64,000 bases of DNA, from NCBI GenBank assembly GCA_034521445.1, contig JAXHMM010000006.1, positions 1 through 64,000 on the forward strand, read 5' to 3'. The translations under genes were made by a program, and so were the position numbers. Source of the DNA: Balneolaceae bacterium. Its GTDB lineage: Bacteria; Bacteroidota; Rhodothermia; Balneolales; Balneolaceae. Shown piece after piece: positions 44,291 to 51,803 of the stretch; the first letter of the stretch is position 1; each line of letters begins with the position of its first letter. The notes beneath the pieces were generated by a model that had not been told where the DNA came from, made no database searches, and saw only the letters and a list, made by a program, of their open reading frames with translations.

Positions 44291-45976
44291 TCAGGTATCC
44301 GCGCGCCAGCGGGTCTGCCAGAAATAACCGATAAGCAGAAAGACCGACCCGGTGCCCATGAATAGCAGAATGCGCCAGACGGCCGGCAGCTGCGCCAGGT
44401 CCAGCAGCAGCATCTTGGCCACCAGCAGCAGGACGGCGGACATGCCTCCCAGCCTCAGCCAGCTTCGTCCGCCGGCAAAACCGCCTATCAACAGCACGGC
44501 GGCGTAGGCGCCCCAGGCCAGAGAGGCCCAGGCTTGTCCATCGGCCAGTGCGTTGCATTCGTGGTAGAGCCAGCCCAGGGCCAGCAGGTGGGCGGCCAGC
44601 CGGTACAGATTGCGCTGTGAGACCCGGGACATGGCCGGCGGAGCAAGAAGACCGGCGCCCAGCACCACGCCCGCTCGCGCCAGCGCATCCGGTCCCACGA
44701 AGGGAACGGTGCCGGACACCTGCGCGGTGAGACCCGCGGCCGTCCAGAGCATCGCCACAAAGAAAAGCAGATGTCCGCCGATCTTCATCGCACGGTCTTC
44801 CAGTCGCGCACCCAGGTGCCAGAGCAGCACGGCCTCGGCCGCCAGGGCGAGTAAGCTCCACGGCGCATCCAGCAGGGCCAGGGCGGCAAAGGCCAGCAAC
44901 AGCAGTCCCGTCATGCTGTGGAAGATGGCCGGATAGCGGTGTCCCCGCTTACGCAGCTCATAATACAGCAGTGCGACGGCGGCCGATGCAGCCAGGGCCA
45001 TATAGCCCATCTGTACCTCGCCCGCCTCCCACAGAACCGTCGAATAGAAGTAGACCAGCAGCGGAACCACCACCGCATAGGCCAGGGTGTAGAAGCGGAC
45101 CAGCGCGGAGTCCTCGTAATGCCCGTGCCGGACCGTCCCGCTCACGCTGCCGTAGAGGGGAAGAAGCCAGTGGCTGCCCAGCGCCGCCAGGGCACCCGCC
45201 TGCAGCCACAGGCGCGGGTCCGTCTCCCCGCCAGACATAAGCACGCCGGTATCGGCAAAGCCCATCACGAGCAGGGAGGCCATGCCGGCCGCCGGTATCC
45301 AGTACATGGTCCGCCACTGCTTGTACCAGTAGATGACAGAGGAGGCGGCCAGCAGCATGACCCCGTAGAGTACCAGTCCTGCCAGGCTCCCCTCCGGCGA
45401 ATAGAGCATGAAGGGCGTACCGAATCCCCCTATCATACCGGCCAGCGAGAGCACCACCACGTCCTGCCTGAGCGACAGCATCAGGGCCAGGGCGGTGACG
45501 CCCATCATGAAAACCCAGAGCCAGACGCCGGGAATGAAATCGTAGAACTGGTAGGTGGCGAAGCCGGTGATGTAGAGTGCGGCGATACCCCCTCCCATCA
45601 GCAACTGGCTGAGGGTGGAGTCGTCGTTCATGCGCAGGCCGGTGACCAGCAGCAGTCCCCCCGCCGCGGTCCCGATGGCCGAACGCACCGGCGGCACCAG
45701 CCAGCCCTGGTCGATGGAATACTTGAAAAGAAAGGCCAGCCCCAGCAGGAGGAGTCCAAGTCCGATGCGGTTGAGCCACTGCTCTCCGGTGAAACGCGAA
45801 AGGGCCTCGCCCAAGCCTTCGGTCCACGTCGTCTTCGCGCGCGAGGTTGACTGTCCGCGCGGTTCACGTCGGGAGGCGGCTCCTCCATCCTCCAATTGCT
45901 GCTCCAATTCGCGCACGCGAGACTCCAGTTCCTCCATCCTGCGCTCCATCCCACGGCTCTTATCCGATGTGCCCAT
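44291..45976 (-). CDS. DUF2339 multi-pass membrane protein
   Basis: The 561-residue protein has an N-terminal coiled coil (about 10-32, heptads of Glu, Leu and Arg), a charged linker, and then at least 14 hydrophobic segments. The DUF2339 entry motif 'EQWLNRIGLGLLLLGLAFLFKYSIDQGWLVPPVRSAIG' sits at about 69-106. Function of the family is unknown. It stands between convergent nadA and the divergent oxidoreductase gene. Confidence 0.8.
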   Translation of the reverse strand: MGTSDKSRGMERRMEELESRVRELEQQLEDGGAASRREPRGQSTSRAKTTWTEGLGEALSRFTGEQWLNRIGLGLLLLGLAFLFKYSIDQGWLVPPVRSAIGTAAGGLLLVTGLRMNDDSTLSQLLMGGGIAALYITGFATYQFYDFIPGVWLWVFMMGVTALALMLSLRQDVVVLSLAGMIGGFGTPFMLYSPEGSLAGLVLYGVMLLAASSVIYWYKQWRTMYWIPAAGMASLLVMGFADTGVLMSGGETDPRLWLQAGALAALGSHWLLPLYGSVSGTVRHGHYEDSALVRFYTLAYAVVVPLLVYFYSTVLWEAGEVQMGYMALAASAAVALLYYELRKRGHRYPAIFHSMTGLLLLAFAALALLDAPWSLLALAAEAVLLWHLGARLEDRAMKIGGHLLFFVAMLWTAAGLTAQVSGTVPFVGPDALARAGVVLGAGLLAPPAMSRVSQRNLYRLAAHLLALGWLYHECNALADGQAWASLAWGAYAAVLLIGGFAGGRSWLRLGGMSAVLLLVAKMLLLDLAQLPAVWRILLFMGTGSVFLLIGYFWQTRWRADT

Positions 45977-46091
45977 AGTCCCCGTATTCCTGGTTTTCCG
46001 TCTGGTGTACGTCAGCCAGAAGGCAATCTACAGGCATTCGGGTAAAATCCAAAGTCTGCCTTCCTCCGCCTGATTTGTACCATGGGTTTTG

Positions 46092-46097
46092 TATAAT
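46092..46097 (+). promoter_or_regulatory. Candidate -10 (TATAAT) for the YhdH-type oxidoreductase gene
   Basis: TATAAT lies 30 bases before the ATG at 46128, with TTTTG directly upstream. A good -35 at 17 bases is not seen, and the sequence also does not match TAnnTTTG, so the call rests on the core hexamer and the position only. Confidence 0.35.
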
Positions 46098-46127
46098 GGG
46101 GCCAAAGACGAATCACAATTTCACCGT

Positions 46128-47138
46128 ATGAGCAAGCAAGAGGCATCCTTCCACGCCCTGGTGGTCCGTGAACAAAACGACGGCACCTTCACGCGCTCAG
46201 TCGAGGAGCGCAGCCTGGGCGACCTCCCCGACCACGACGTGCTGGTCCGCGTGCATTACTCGGGCCTGAATTACAAAGACGGCCTCTCCGCCTCCGGCGA
46301 CAAGGGGGTCACGCAGGTCTTTCCCAATACGCCTGGCGTGGACGCCGCGGGGGTGGTGGAGGCGAGCCGCGACGAGCGGTTTTCGGAGGGCGACAGGGTG
46401 ATCGTGACCAGCTACGACCTGGGGCAGAATACACCGGGCGGCTTCGGTCAGTACATCCGTGTGCCCGGCGACTGGATCGTACCGCTGCCTGAGGGACTCA
46501 CCCTCAAGGAGAGTATGATCTACGGTTCGGCGGGATTCACCGCCGCCTACGGGGTGCACAAGATCAGGCACAACGGCACGCTTCCCGAGGACGGACCCGT
46601 GCTGGTTACCGGCGCTACCGGGGGTGTGGGCAGCTTTGCCGTAGCCTTGCTTTCCCTGGAGGGCTACCGCGTCACCGCCGTCACCGGCAAGAGCGGCCAG
46701 GGCGGGTTTCTAGAGATGCTTGGCGCAGAAGAGGTAGCCGGGCGCGAACTTGTTCAAGACACTTCCGGCAAGCCGCTGCTGTCCAGTACCTGGGCGGGAG
46801 TGGTGGATACCGTCGGGGGAGAAATGCTCGATACAGCCATCCGCCAGGCCCGGCACAACGCCACCGTAACCTGCTGCGGGAATATACTGGGAGGCGACCT
46901 CAACACCAGCATCTATCCCTTTATTCTGCGAGGAGTGAGCCTGTTGGGCATCGATTCGGGCATCTGTCTGATGCCCATGCGCAGGACCCTCTGGAACCTG
47001 ATGTCGGATAAGTGGAAGCTGCCGCAGCTGGAGGAAATGTACCGCGAGGTAGGCCTGGACGGGCTGAATGTGCAGATCGACCGCATCCTGGAAGGCGGTC
47101 AGGTGGGAAAAGTGCTGCTCAACCTGAAGGACGGCTAG
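46128..47138 (+). CDS. YhdH/YhfP family NADPH quinone/acrylyl-CoA reductase
   Basis: The product is 336 residues from 'MSKQEASFHALVVRE'; the frame opens 39 bases earlier at 46089, before the TATAAT box. It has a GroES-like N-domain ('HYSGLNYKDGLSASG', 'PGVDAAGVV') and an NADPH Rossmann domain ('VLVTGATGGVGSFAV', then 'GYRVTAVTGK'). No zinc-site residues are visible, as in the YhdH/AcuI group. E. coli AcuI reduces acryloyl-CoA, but the natural substrate here is unknown. The stop overlaps the convergent response regulator gene by four bases. Confidence 0.9.
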   Translation: MSKQEASFHALVVREQNDGTFTRSVEERSLGDLPDHDVLVRVHYSGLNYKDGLSASGDKGVTQVFPNTPGVDAAGVVEASRDERFSEGDRVIVTSYDLGQNTPGGFGQYIRVPGDWIVPLPEGLTLKESMIYGSAGFTAAYGVHKIRHNGTLPEDGPVLVTGATGGVGSFAVALLSLEGYRVTAVTGKSGQGGFLEMLGAEEVAGRELVQDTSGKPLLSSTWAGVVDTVGGEMLDTAIRQARHNATVTCCGNILGGDLNTSIYPFILRGVSLLGIDSGICLMPMRRTLWNLMSDKWKLPQLEEMYREVGLDGLNVQIDRILEGGQVGKVLLNLKDG

Positions 47139-47566
47139 GCGGTTTTGCCAAGCTGTATGCTCTCGGTACCGTTCTCGGCGCCGTAGATTTCGGTGCTGAG
47201 CGCCTTCTCAAAAGGTACGCGGAGATCGTGCAGGGTGATGGGCTTGACCAGGTAGTCGGAAAAGCCGGTCTTCTTGGCCCGCTCGTAGTTGAAGCGGTCG
47301 GAGTTCCCCGAAAGGTAGATGACAGGCACATCGGACTGCGTGCGGATCTGCTCCATGGTCTCGATGCCGTCGAGTTCACCCTTCAGCACAATGTCCATGA
47401 GTATGACGTCGGGGCTTTGCTCATGCATATGACGGATGGCGTCCTCGCCGTTGGTTGCCTTGGCCACAACCTCGTAGCCCAGTTTCTTGACCAGACGTTC
47501 CTCAACCATGGACAACAGCATGTCGTCTTCGACAATAAGTACCTTCTTTTCGCTTGCGTTCTTCAT
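47135..47566 (-). CDS. Single-domain response regulator (CheY-like)
   Basis: The 143-residue receiver has the acidic pocket Glu13-Asp14-Asp15, phospho-acceptor Asp58 ('VILMDIVLKGELDG'), Ser86 and Lys108 ('DYLVKPI'). It has no output domain; the last 20 residues are a short extension. The Asp-x-x-Leu-Lys-Gly-x-Leu-Asp-Gly pattern is typical of stress-type regulators paired with PAS kinases. No kinase gene adjoins it. A near-perfect palindrome lies about 65 bases upstream. Confidence 0.9.
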   Translation of the reverse strand: MKNASEKKVLIVEDDMLLSMVEERLVKKLGYEVVAKATNGEDAIRHMHEQSPDVILMDIVLKGELDGIETMEQIRTQSDVPVIYLSGNSDRFNYERAKKTGFSDYLVKPITLHDLRVPFEKALSTEIYGAENGTESIQLGKTA

Positions 47567-47872
47567 GGAAATCCTGCCTTTAAAAACTCTGCCGCCCCCT
47601 CTTTACGAAGGGTAGAAAATATTTGCCTGAAAGTATTAAGAATTCTTAATCTTTCATAGCGGTTTTTGACCAATCTCGACGGGCCGCTTGGCGACCTGAA
47701 GACAGCCATAACCGTATTGGCGGTTTGGTTGCTACGTATGCTATGTATCGGCAGGAGTTAGGATATCTTAACTTTATTTCTGGAAAATCTTGTCGAGACA
47801 GGCAAATATACCGAGGTGGTTTTTGCGGCAGTCATGTGATGTCACCCGCAGGCCGAACCGGGTCAGGGACTT
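47567..47872. other. Intergenic region between the CheY-like and hipT genes
   Basis: A 306-base gap upstream of the response regulator (minus strand) and downstream of hipT. It contains the palindrome at 47629-47655 and an AT-rich block (47600-47670) that should hold the regulator promoter; a weak -7-like TATTTTCT is on the minus strand. From 47690 to 47872 I see no gene, no clear terminator for hipT and no copy of the tRNA-Phe end. Confidence 0.5.
47629..47655. promoter_or_regulatory. Palindromic operator-like site upstream of the response regulator gene
   Basis: The core ATTAAGAATTCTTAAT (47635-47650) is a perfect 16-base palindrome. It is flanked by GAAAG and CTTTC, which pair with one unpaired base, giving a 27-base dyad. 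It is centred about 75 bases upstream of the start codon, suited to an activator or repressor binding site. No binding protein can be named. Confidence 0.6.
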
Positions 47873-48895
47873 TCAGATCCTGCCTGCCATGGAATAGGCC
47901 AGCGCCTTGTGTTTCTCACGATAAGCCTCCAGGTAGGCCTTCTTCATGTCATCGGAAAGAAAGCTGTGCCGTGTCATCGACCGCACCTCCTCCTCATGGG
48001 ACAGCATGTGCCGCAACTGATTTTCCACACGGCTCTCCAGCAGTCCAATCCGCAGGCCGAAAGCGTGAAAGTCGTCGTAGGCGTAAAAACCGTTGGCCTC
48101 ATAACTCTCCGTGTAATAGTCACCCTTGAACAGCCCGTCCCTCAGGGCCAGGGGGGAATCGTCCACATGGAGCCGGGTATTGACCAGATCGTAGGCCGGA
48201 CTCAGCTTATGATCCCCCTGCCCGGTTTCTATGACCGAATAGTTCTTCAAGTGGGCATCCCCGTTGGAGAAGAGGTAGTTGAACAAAACCAGAGAAAAAA
48301 ACTTCTCCTTTTCCACCATGGCCGCCGGGAGATAAGTATCGATGAGTCCGGCCATCTCCTCATAGCTCCCCTTGTACTTGAAATCCGGACCCTCCGTTTC
48401 GGCCGTCTTGCCAGCAAGAGTTGCGAAATCTTCCGTACCGATCTTGACGCTATCTTCGCCAACGTCAAATCGCCGGGTGAGGTAGGCAGGATCCCCGTTC
48501 CTGAAAAAGATCAAGGCGCACTCGGCCGTTTCGATGCCGTATAGCTGCCGTGCGATCTGCATGGTCAGGTGTTCGTTCGCCGGAACCTGGTCTGCTTTCT
48601 GGAGATCCCTGGGTATGGGCTTCAGAATATATGTGCCCTGCTCCCCCTCCTCGGTCAGTCGAAGCCCGTCTTTATCCAGCAGCAGCGAGACCTTTTCCTG
48701 GACTCCGGAGATGGAAAGACGTTTCCTATTTTGCTGGAACTTCTCGGCATCCTCCTCGCTCACCTCGGGCGGATGGTAGGGCAGGATATGGCTCACTTTC
48801 TTTCCGCCAAACATCCTTTTCAGACAGGTGGGGCTGTAGGTGTCGAAGCCTTTCGACAGCGTGCCCGGACAATATAGAATTTCAGGAAGGCTCAT
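47873..48895 (-). CDS. hipT: HipT-like toxin, HipA-family serine/threonine kinase
   Basis: The 340-residue kinase lacks the usual HipA N-terminal subdomain, which is encoded separately just upstream. The Gly-rich loop reads 'RLSISGVQEKVSLLL' with Ser61-Ile-Ser63, matching the Ser57/Ser59 autophosphorylation pair of E. coli HipT. Lys92 ('YILKP') fits the ATP lysine. The catalytic Asp213 in 'FSNGDAHLKNYSV' and metal-binding Asp236 in 'PAYDLVN' correspond to HipT D210 and D233. HipT of E. coli phosphorylates tryptophanyl-tRNA synthetase; the target here is inferred at most. The start overlaps the hipS stop (ATGA). Confidence 0.9.
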   Translation of the reverse strand: MSLPEILYCPGTLSKGFDTYSPTCLKRMFGGKKVSHILPYHPPEVSEEDAEKFQQNRKRLSISGVQEKVSLLLDKDGLRLTEEGEQGTYILKPIPRDLQKADQVPANEHLTMQIARQLYGIETAECALIFFRNGDPAYLTRRFDVGEDSVKIGTEDFATLAGKTAETEGPDFKYKGSYEEMAGLIDTYLPAAMVEKEKFFSLVLFNYLFSNGDAHLKNYSVIETGQGDHKLSPAYDLVNTRLHVDDSPLALRDGLFKGDYYTESYEANGFYAYDDFHAFGLRIGLLESRVENQLRHMLSHEEEVRSMTRHSFLSDDMKKAYLEAYREKHKALAYSMAGRI

Positions 48896-49227
48896 GAGGC
48901 GTTGTCGCCTGCAGGTTTCACGGTCACCGCGCCTATGGTATCGAAGTGGGCCGTCGCCAGGAGAAGGTCAAAATAGTTGCGCTCGTCGATCTTCAGCTGC
49001 CTGGCCTGGAACTTCCTGTTGGCCCCCTCGGCCAGCATGTTGTAGAAAAACGGAAAGAGATGATCGGACTTGTGGATCTTCCTTGTCTTCGGCAGGGTCA
49101 GGCTAACGGGCGGCTTGCCGGGATCGCGGTACCACCGGTCGTCGTATTCAAATTCATAGGTTCCCCTGTCGTACTGCCTGAGCATACCTACCCGCGCGCC
49201 ATTGCGATATACCACGGCCATTTTCAT
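48892..49227 (-). CDS. hipS: HipS-like small protein (free HipA N-terminal subdomain)
   Basis: The 111-residue protein matches the N-terminal subdomain-1 of HipA: 'VVYRNGARVGMLRQYDRGTYEFEYDDRWY', 'PVSLTLPKTRKIHKSDHLFPFFYNMLAEG', and a helical end. In HipBST systems this free domain, HipS, is the antitoxin that neutralises HipT, while HipB boosts and represses. It is start-stop overlapped with both neighbours. Confidence 0.88.
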   Translation of the reverse strand: MKMAVVYRNGARVGMLRQYDRGTYEFEYDDRWYRDPGKPPVSLTLPKTRKIHKSDHLFPFFYNMLAEGANRKFQARQLKIDERNYFDLLLATAHFDTIGAVTVKPAGDNAS

Positions 49228-49442
49228 GAGGGCCGCCCGGGACTCTTGACACGAAGAATAAGCTCCATGCCCAGGATGTCCGCAATTTTATGGAGCACCC
49301 TGAGTGTTGGATTTGCCTGCCCCGTCTCAATTTTATAAAGCGTATTTACGCTGATGTCCGCCATCTCCGCCAGATCGGACTGCGTGATATCCAGGGTATC
49401 CCTGCGCTTTTTGATGCTATTTCCGATTTCAGAGAATGACAT
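49224..49442 (-). CDS. hipB: HipB-like XRE-family antitoxin/repressor
   Basis: The product is 72 residues from the ATG giving 'MSFSEIGNSIKKRRDTL'; longer frames cross the promoter. A Cro/C1-type helix-turn-helix is clear: 'ITQSDLAEMADISVNTLYKIETGQANPTLRVLHKIADILGMEL'. It is the first gene of hipB-hipS-hipT and should repress its own promoter through the two palindromes upstream (49494-49517 and 49559-49576). Confidence 0.92.
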   Translation of the reverse strand: MSFSEIGNSIKKRRDTLDITQSDLAEMADISVNTLYKIETGQANPTLRVLHKIADILGMELILRVKSPGRPS

Positions 49443-49484
49443 TATAGTGTGATTTTTGGCTTTCACCCAGGTCTCCGATGCCGT

Positions 49485-49490
49485 AATATA
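49485..49490 (-). promoter_or_regulatory. Candidate -10 of the hipBST promoter
   Basis: TATATT on the minus strand lies directly beside operator 1 and 42 bases before the hipB ATG. Operator 1 would cover the spacer and -35 region, as expected for an autorepressed toxin-antitoxin promoter. A TATAAT also overlaps the hipB start codon, which would make a leaderless transcript; this is less likely. Confidence 0.4.
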
Positions 49491-49493
49491 CGA

Positions 49494-49517
49494 AATTTCA
49501 CATTTTATTGTGAAATT
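49494..49517. promoter_or_regulatory. hipB operator 1, perfect inverted repeat
   Basis: AATTTCACA (49494-49502) and TGTGAAATT (49509-49517) are perfect 9-base reverse complements around a 6-base spacer. The site lies 52 bases upstream of hipB beside a -10-like box. Size and place fit a dimeric HipB-type repressor. Confidence 0.7.
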
Positions 49518-49558
49518 GCTTGAATTAAATAGGTCAGATGGGTTGAATTGCCAATTAA

Positions 49559-49576
49559 TCACATTTTAATGGGAAA
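49559..49576. promoter_or_regulatory. hipB operator 2, imperfect copy of operator 1
   Basis: TCACATTTTAATGGGAAA agrees with TCACATTTTATTGTGAAA of operator 1 at 16 of 18 positions. It starts 61 bases further from hipB. Paired operators 60-odd bases apart would allow cooperative or looped binding, as reported for hipBA in E. coli. Confidence 0.6.
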
Positions 49577-49584
49577 ACCATTAA

Positions 49585-49621
49585 AAAACCCCTGCACGAC
49601 ACGGAGCCGGGCAGGGGTTTT
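49585..49621 (-). terminator. Intrinsic terminator of tRNA-Phe
   Basis: On the minus strand the stem AAAACCCCTGC/GCAGGGGTTTT closes a 15-base loop and is followed by a run of six T. It lies 8 bases past the 3' end of tRNA-Phe. Confidence 0.8.
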
Positions 49622-49628
49622 ACAAGCG

Positions 49629-49701
49629 TGGGACCGGGCGGAATCGAACCGCCGACACCATGATTTTCAGTCATGTGCTCTACCGACTGAGCTACAGTCC
49701 C
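49629..49701 (-). tRNA. tRNA-Phe (anticodon GAA)
   Basis: The 73-base reverse strand folds as a standard tRNA: acceptor GGGACTG/CGGTCCC (one T-G pair), D-arm 'GCTCAGTCGGTAGAGC', anticodon arm with loop CTGAAAA (GAA), and T-arm 'GGCGGTTCGATTCCGCC'. The discriminator is A; CCA is not encoded. A matching -33/-7 promoter and a terminator frame it. The hip unit lies just beyond. Confidence 0.96.
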
Positions 49702-49717
49702 GTGCTTTAAGAGTTGC

Positions 49718-49748
49718 CAAATATAAGGGCTTTTGCCCTTTATACAAA
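49718..49748 (-). promoter_or_regulatory. Bacteroidota-type -33/-7 promoter of tRNA-Phe, with hairpin in the spacer
   Basis: TTTG (49748-49745) and TATATTTG (49725-49718) are 19 bases apart, both exact matches to the consensus. The tRNA 5' end is 17 bases downstream of the -7 box. The spacer contains AAGGGC-AAAA-GCCCTT, which would fold in any transcript reading through from recJ and may serve as its terminator. Confidence 0.7.
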
Positions 49749-49761
49749 GAGATTGCCACCT

Positions 49762-51492
49762 TCAGGCGAGCTGATTTTCCTCCACCTGCACGTCCTTGAG
49801 GTGGATCTGCAGACTTCGTTTGCCCCTCCAGTAGTTCTCCTCCAGCGAGTAGGCGATGTGGAGCGATTGCTGCTCCGGGGACGAATCGCGGATGACCGGC
49901 AGGTATTCGTGCAGGTTGAAGCCGATCACGTCAAACACGCCCGAACCGTTCTGGGCCACCTTCATCTTCAGGTGACCCTGTCCCACGATGGTGGGTATGC
50001 CGACCACCCGCACGTCGCGGCTCACAAAAGTGGGCTGCCGGTTGCCGGGTCCGAAGGGCTCGAATTGGCTGAGCAGTTTCCAGAAGCGCAGGTCCACGTC
50101 GCTCAGGTCGAGCTCGCTGTCAACCTCCAGCTCCGGCTTGAAATCCTCCTCACTGAGGTTGCCGGATGCGATTTCGTCGATGCGCCGGCGGAACTCATCC
50201 AGGTTTCCCTCGCGGATGGTCATACCCGCCGCGTACTCGTGTCCCCCGTACTGCTCCAGCAGGTCCTCGCACTGCTTGAGCGCCTCATAGATGTTGAACC
50301 CCTTAATGCTGCGTGCCGAGCCCTTGATCTTGCCGTCCACCGAACTGAGCATGATGGCCGGCCGGCCGTAGGCGTCCACCAGCCGGGAAGCCACAATACC
50401 GATCACCCCCAGGTGCCAGTCGGGGTCGTGCAGCACCATGGAGGATATTTTCTCGAGGTTGTACTCGCGCTCCACCTTTTCGACGGCCTCCTCCATAGTC
50501 CGGGTGTCGGTATCGCGGCGCTTCACATTAATGCTCTCCAGCTCGCGGGCCCGCTCCCGGGCCTCCACCGGGGTGTCTGAGATAAGCAATTTGACCGCCT
50601 TGGCGGCGTCGCCCATGCGACCGGCTGCGTTGATGCGCGGACCGATGGAGAAGATGATATTGGAGGTGCTCACCGATCCCGGCTTCATGTCGATCAGGTC
50701 TAGGAGCGCACGGATGCCGATGCGCGGCTCTTCGTTGATCTGCCGCAGACCCTCGTGCATCATCACCCGGTTCTCGTCCTGTATGGGCACGATGTCGGAG
50801 GCGATGGAGATGGCGACCAGGTCCAGGAACTGGTAGGCCACCTTCTCCCCCAGACCCAGTGTCTTGAGGGTGCCCTGCACCAGCTTGAAGCCCACGCCGG
50901 CACCGGATAGTGCCTTGAAAGGATAGCTGCAGTCCCTGCGTTTGGGGTCCAGCACCGCGGCGGCCTCGGGCAGCTCATCGCCCACATTATGGTGGTCGCA
51001 GATGATTAGGTCAATGCCGTGCTCGCCGGCAATGCGCGTCTCCTCCACGGCGGTGATGCCGCAGTCCACCGATACAATCAGGTCGAAGCCGTTATCGATG
51101 GCATACTGCACGCCCTCGATGTTGATGCCGTAGCCCTCCTTGTAGCGTTGCGGAATGTAGTAGTCCACGTCCACCCCAAAATCATCCAGGAAAATGTAGA
51201 GGATGGAAGTGGCGGTGGTACCGTCCACGTCGTAGTCCCCGTAAACAAGAATCTTCTCTCCCGAGCGGATGGCCCTGGCGAGGCGTTCGGTGCCGCGATC
51301 CATATCCTTCATCAGGAAGGGATCGTGCATCATCCCCAGATCGGGCCTGAAAAAGGTTTTGGCTTCTTCATAGCTGTGGATGCCCCTGAGGGCAAGCAGG
51401 CGGGCGATGGTCTGGGGTACGCCCAGATTCTCCCGGAGCTCGGAAACGGACTCCTCCCGTTCCGGCTCTTCGTAGACCCAGCGAAATGGCAT
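49762..51492 (-). CDS. recJ: Single-stranded-DNA exonuclease RecJ
   Basis: The 576-residue enzyme has DHH-domain motifs in order: 'ILVYGDYDVDGTTAT', 'YIPQRYKEGYG', 'VSVDCGI', 'IICDHHNVG' and 'GPRINAAGRMGD'. DHHA1 'YGGHEYAAGMTI' and an OB-fold end follow, with a length typical of RecJ. It degrades 5'-ended single strands during recombination and mismatch or base excision repair. It is transcribed toward tRNA-Phe. Confidence 0.95.
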   Translation of the reverse strand: MPFRWVYEEPEREESVSELRENLGVPQTIARLLALRGIHSYEEAKTFFRPDLGMMHDPFLMKDMDRGTERLARAIRSGEKILVYGDYDVDGTTATSILYIFLDDFGVDVDYYIPQRYKEGYGINIEGVQYAIDNGFDLIVSVDCGITAVEETRIAGEHGIDLIICDHHNVGDELPEAAAVLDPKRRDCSYPFKALSGAGVGFKLVQGTLKTLGLGEKVAYQFLDLVAISIASDIVPIQDENRVMMHEGLRQINEEPRIGIRALLDLIDMKPGSVSTSNIIFSIGPRINAAGRMGDAAKAVKLLISDTPVEARERARELESINVKRRDTDTRTMEEAVEKVEREYNLEKISSMVLHDPDWHLGVIGIVASRLVDAYGRPAIMLSSVDGKIKGSARSIKGFNIYEALKQCEDLLEQYGGHEYAAGMTIREGNLDEFRRRIDEIASGNLSEEDFKPELEVDSELDLSDVDLRFWKLLSQFEPFGPGNRQPTFVSRDVRVVGIPTIVGQGHLKMKVAQNGSGVFDVIGFNLHEYLPVIRDSSPEQQSLHIAYSLEENYWRGKRSLQIHLKDVQVEENQLA

Positions 51493-51803
51493 AGTTGGCT
51501 GTTTGGTTGTTTTTTATCACGAAGAGACCGCCGGCGGTCAGGCCGTCCGATCAGCGCGGCTGCGCAGTTTTGCAGCCGGAATTTGCTAACTGTAAGTAAT
51601 CAATAAAGCGCGAAAAAATACAGCCTAATTAGGATTATCTAAGGCTTATCAGCACCCTGCGGCAGCCACCATAAAGGCCTCCTGCGCCCGTTCCAGCGGG
51701 GAAATATCCGGAGCCCCCAACTACTAAAAGTGCCTTTTTTTCGTTAAATTTGTCGGGCTTTGCCCTTTGTAATACAGCTCTAACGATTTTAATCACCGAT
51801 GTA
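51493..51803. other. Intergenic region between divergent recJ and leucine dehydrogenase genes
   Basis: A 311-base gap. The only clear signal is TAAATTTG at 51745-51752 on the plus strand. Two AT-rich blocks (51500-51520, 51595-51650) may hold the recJ promoter. A short GGGC-TTT-GCCC dyad lies at 51755-51765 in the presumed leader of the dehydrogenase. No RNA gene was recognised. Confidence 0.45.
51745..51752 (+). promoter_or_regulatory. Candidate -7 element for the leucine dehydrogenase gene
   Basis: TAAATTTG matches TAnnTTTG and lies 52 bases before the ATG. No TTG is found at the proper distance, so the partner box is missing or degenerate. Confidence 0.4.

Noticed and set aside
47656-47872. 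A duplicated tRNA-Phe end (attachment site) bounding the hip unit
   Set aside because: I looked for a copy of the tRNA 3' segment in this gap and found none; no integrase gene is present.
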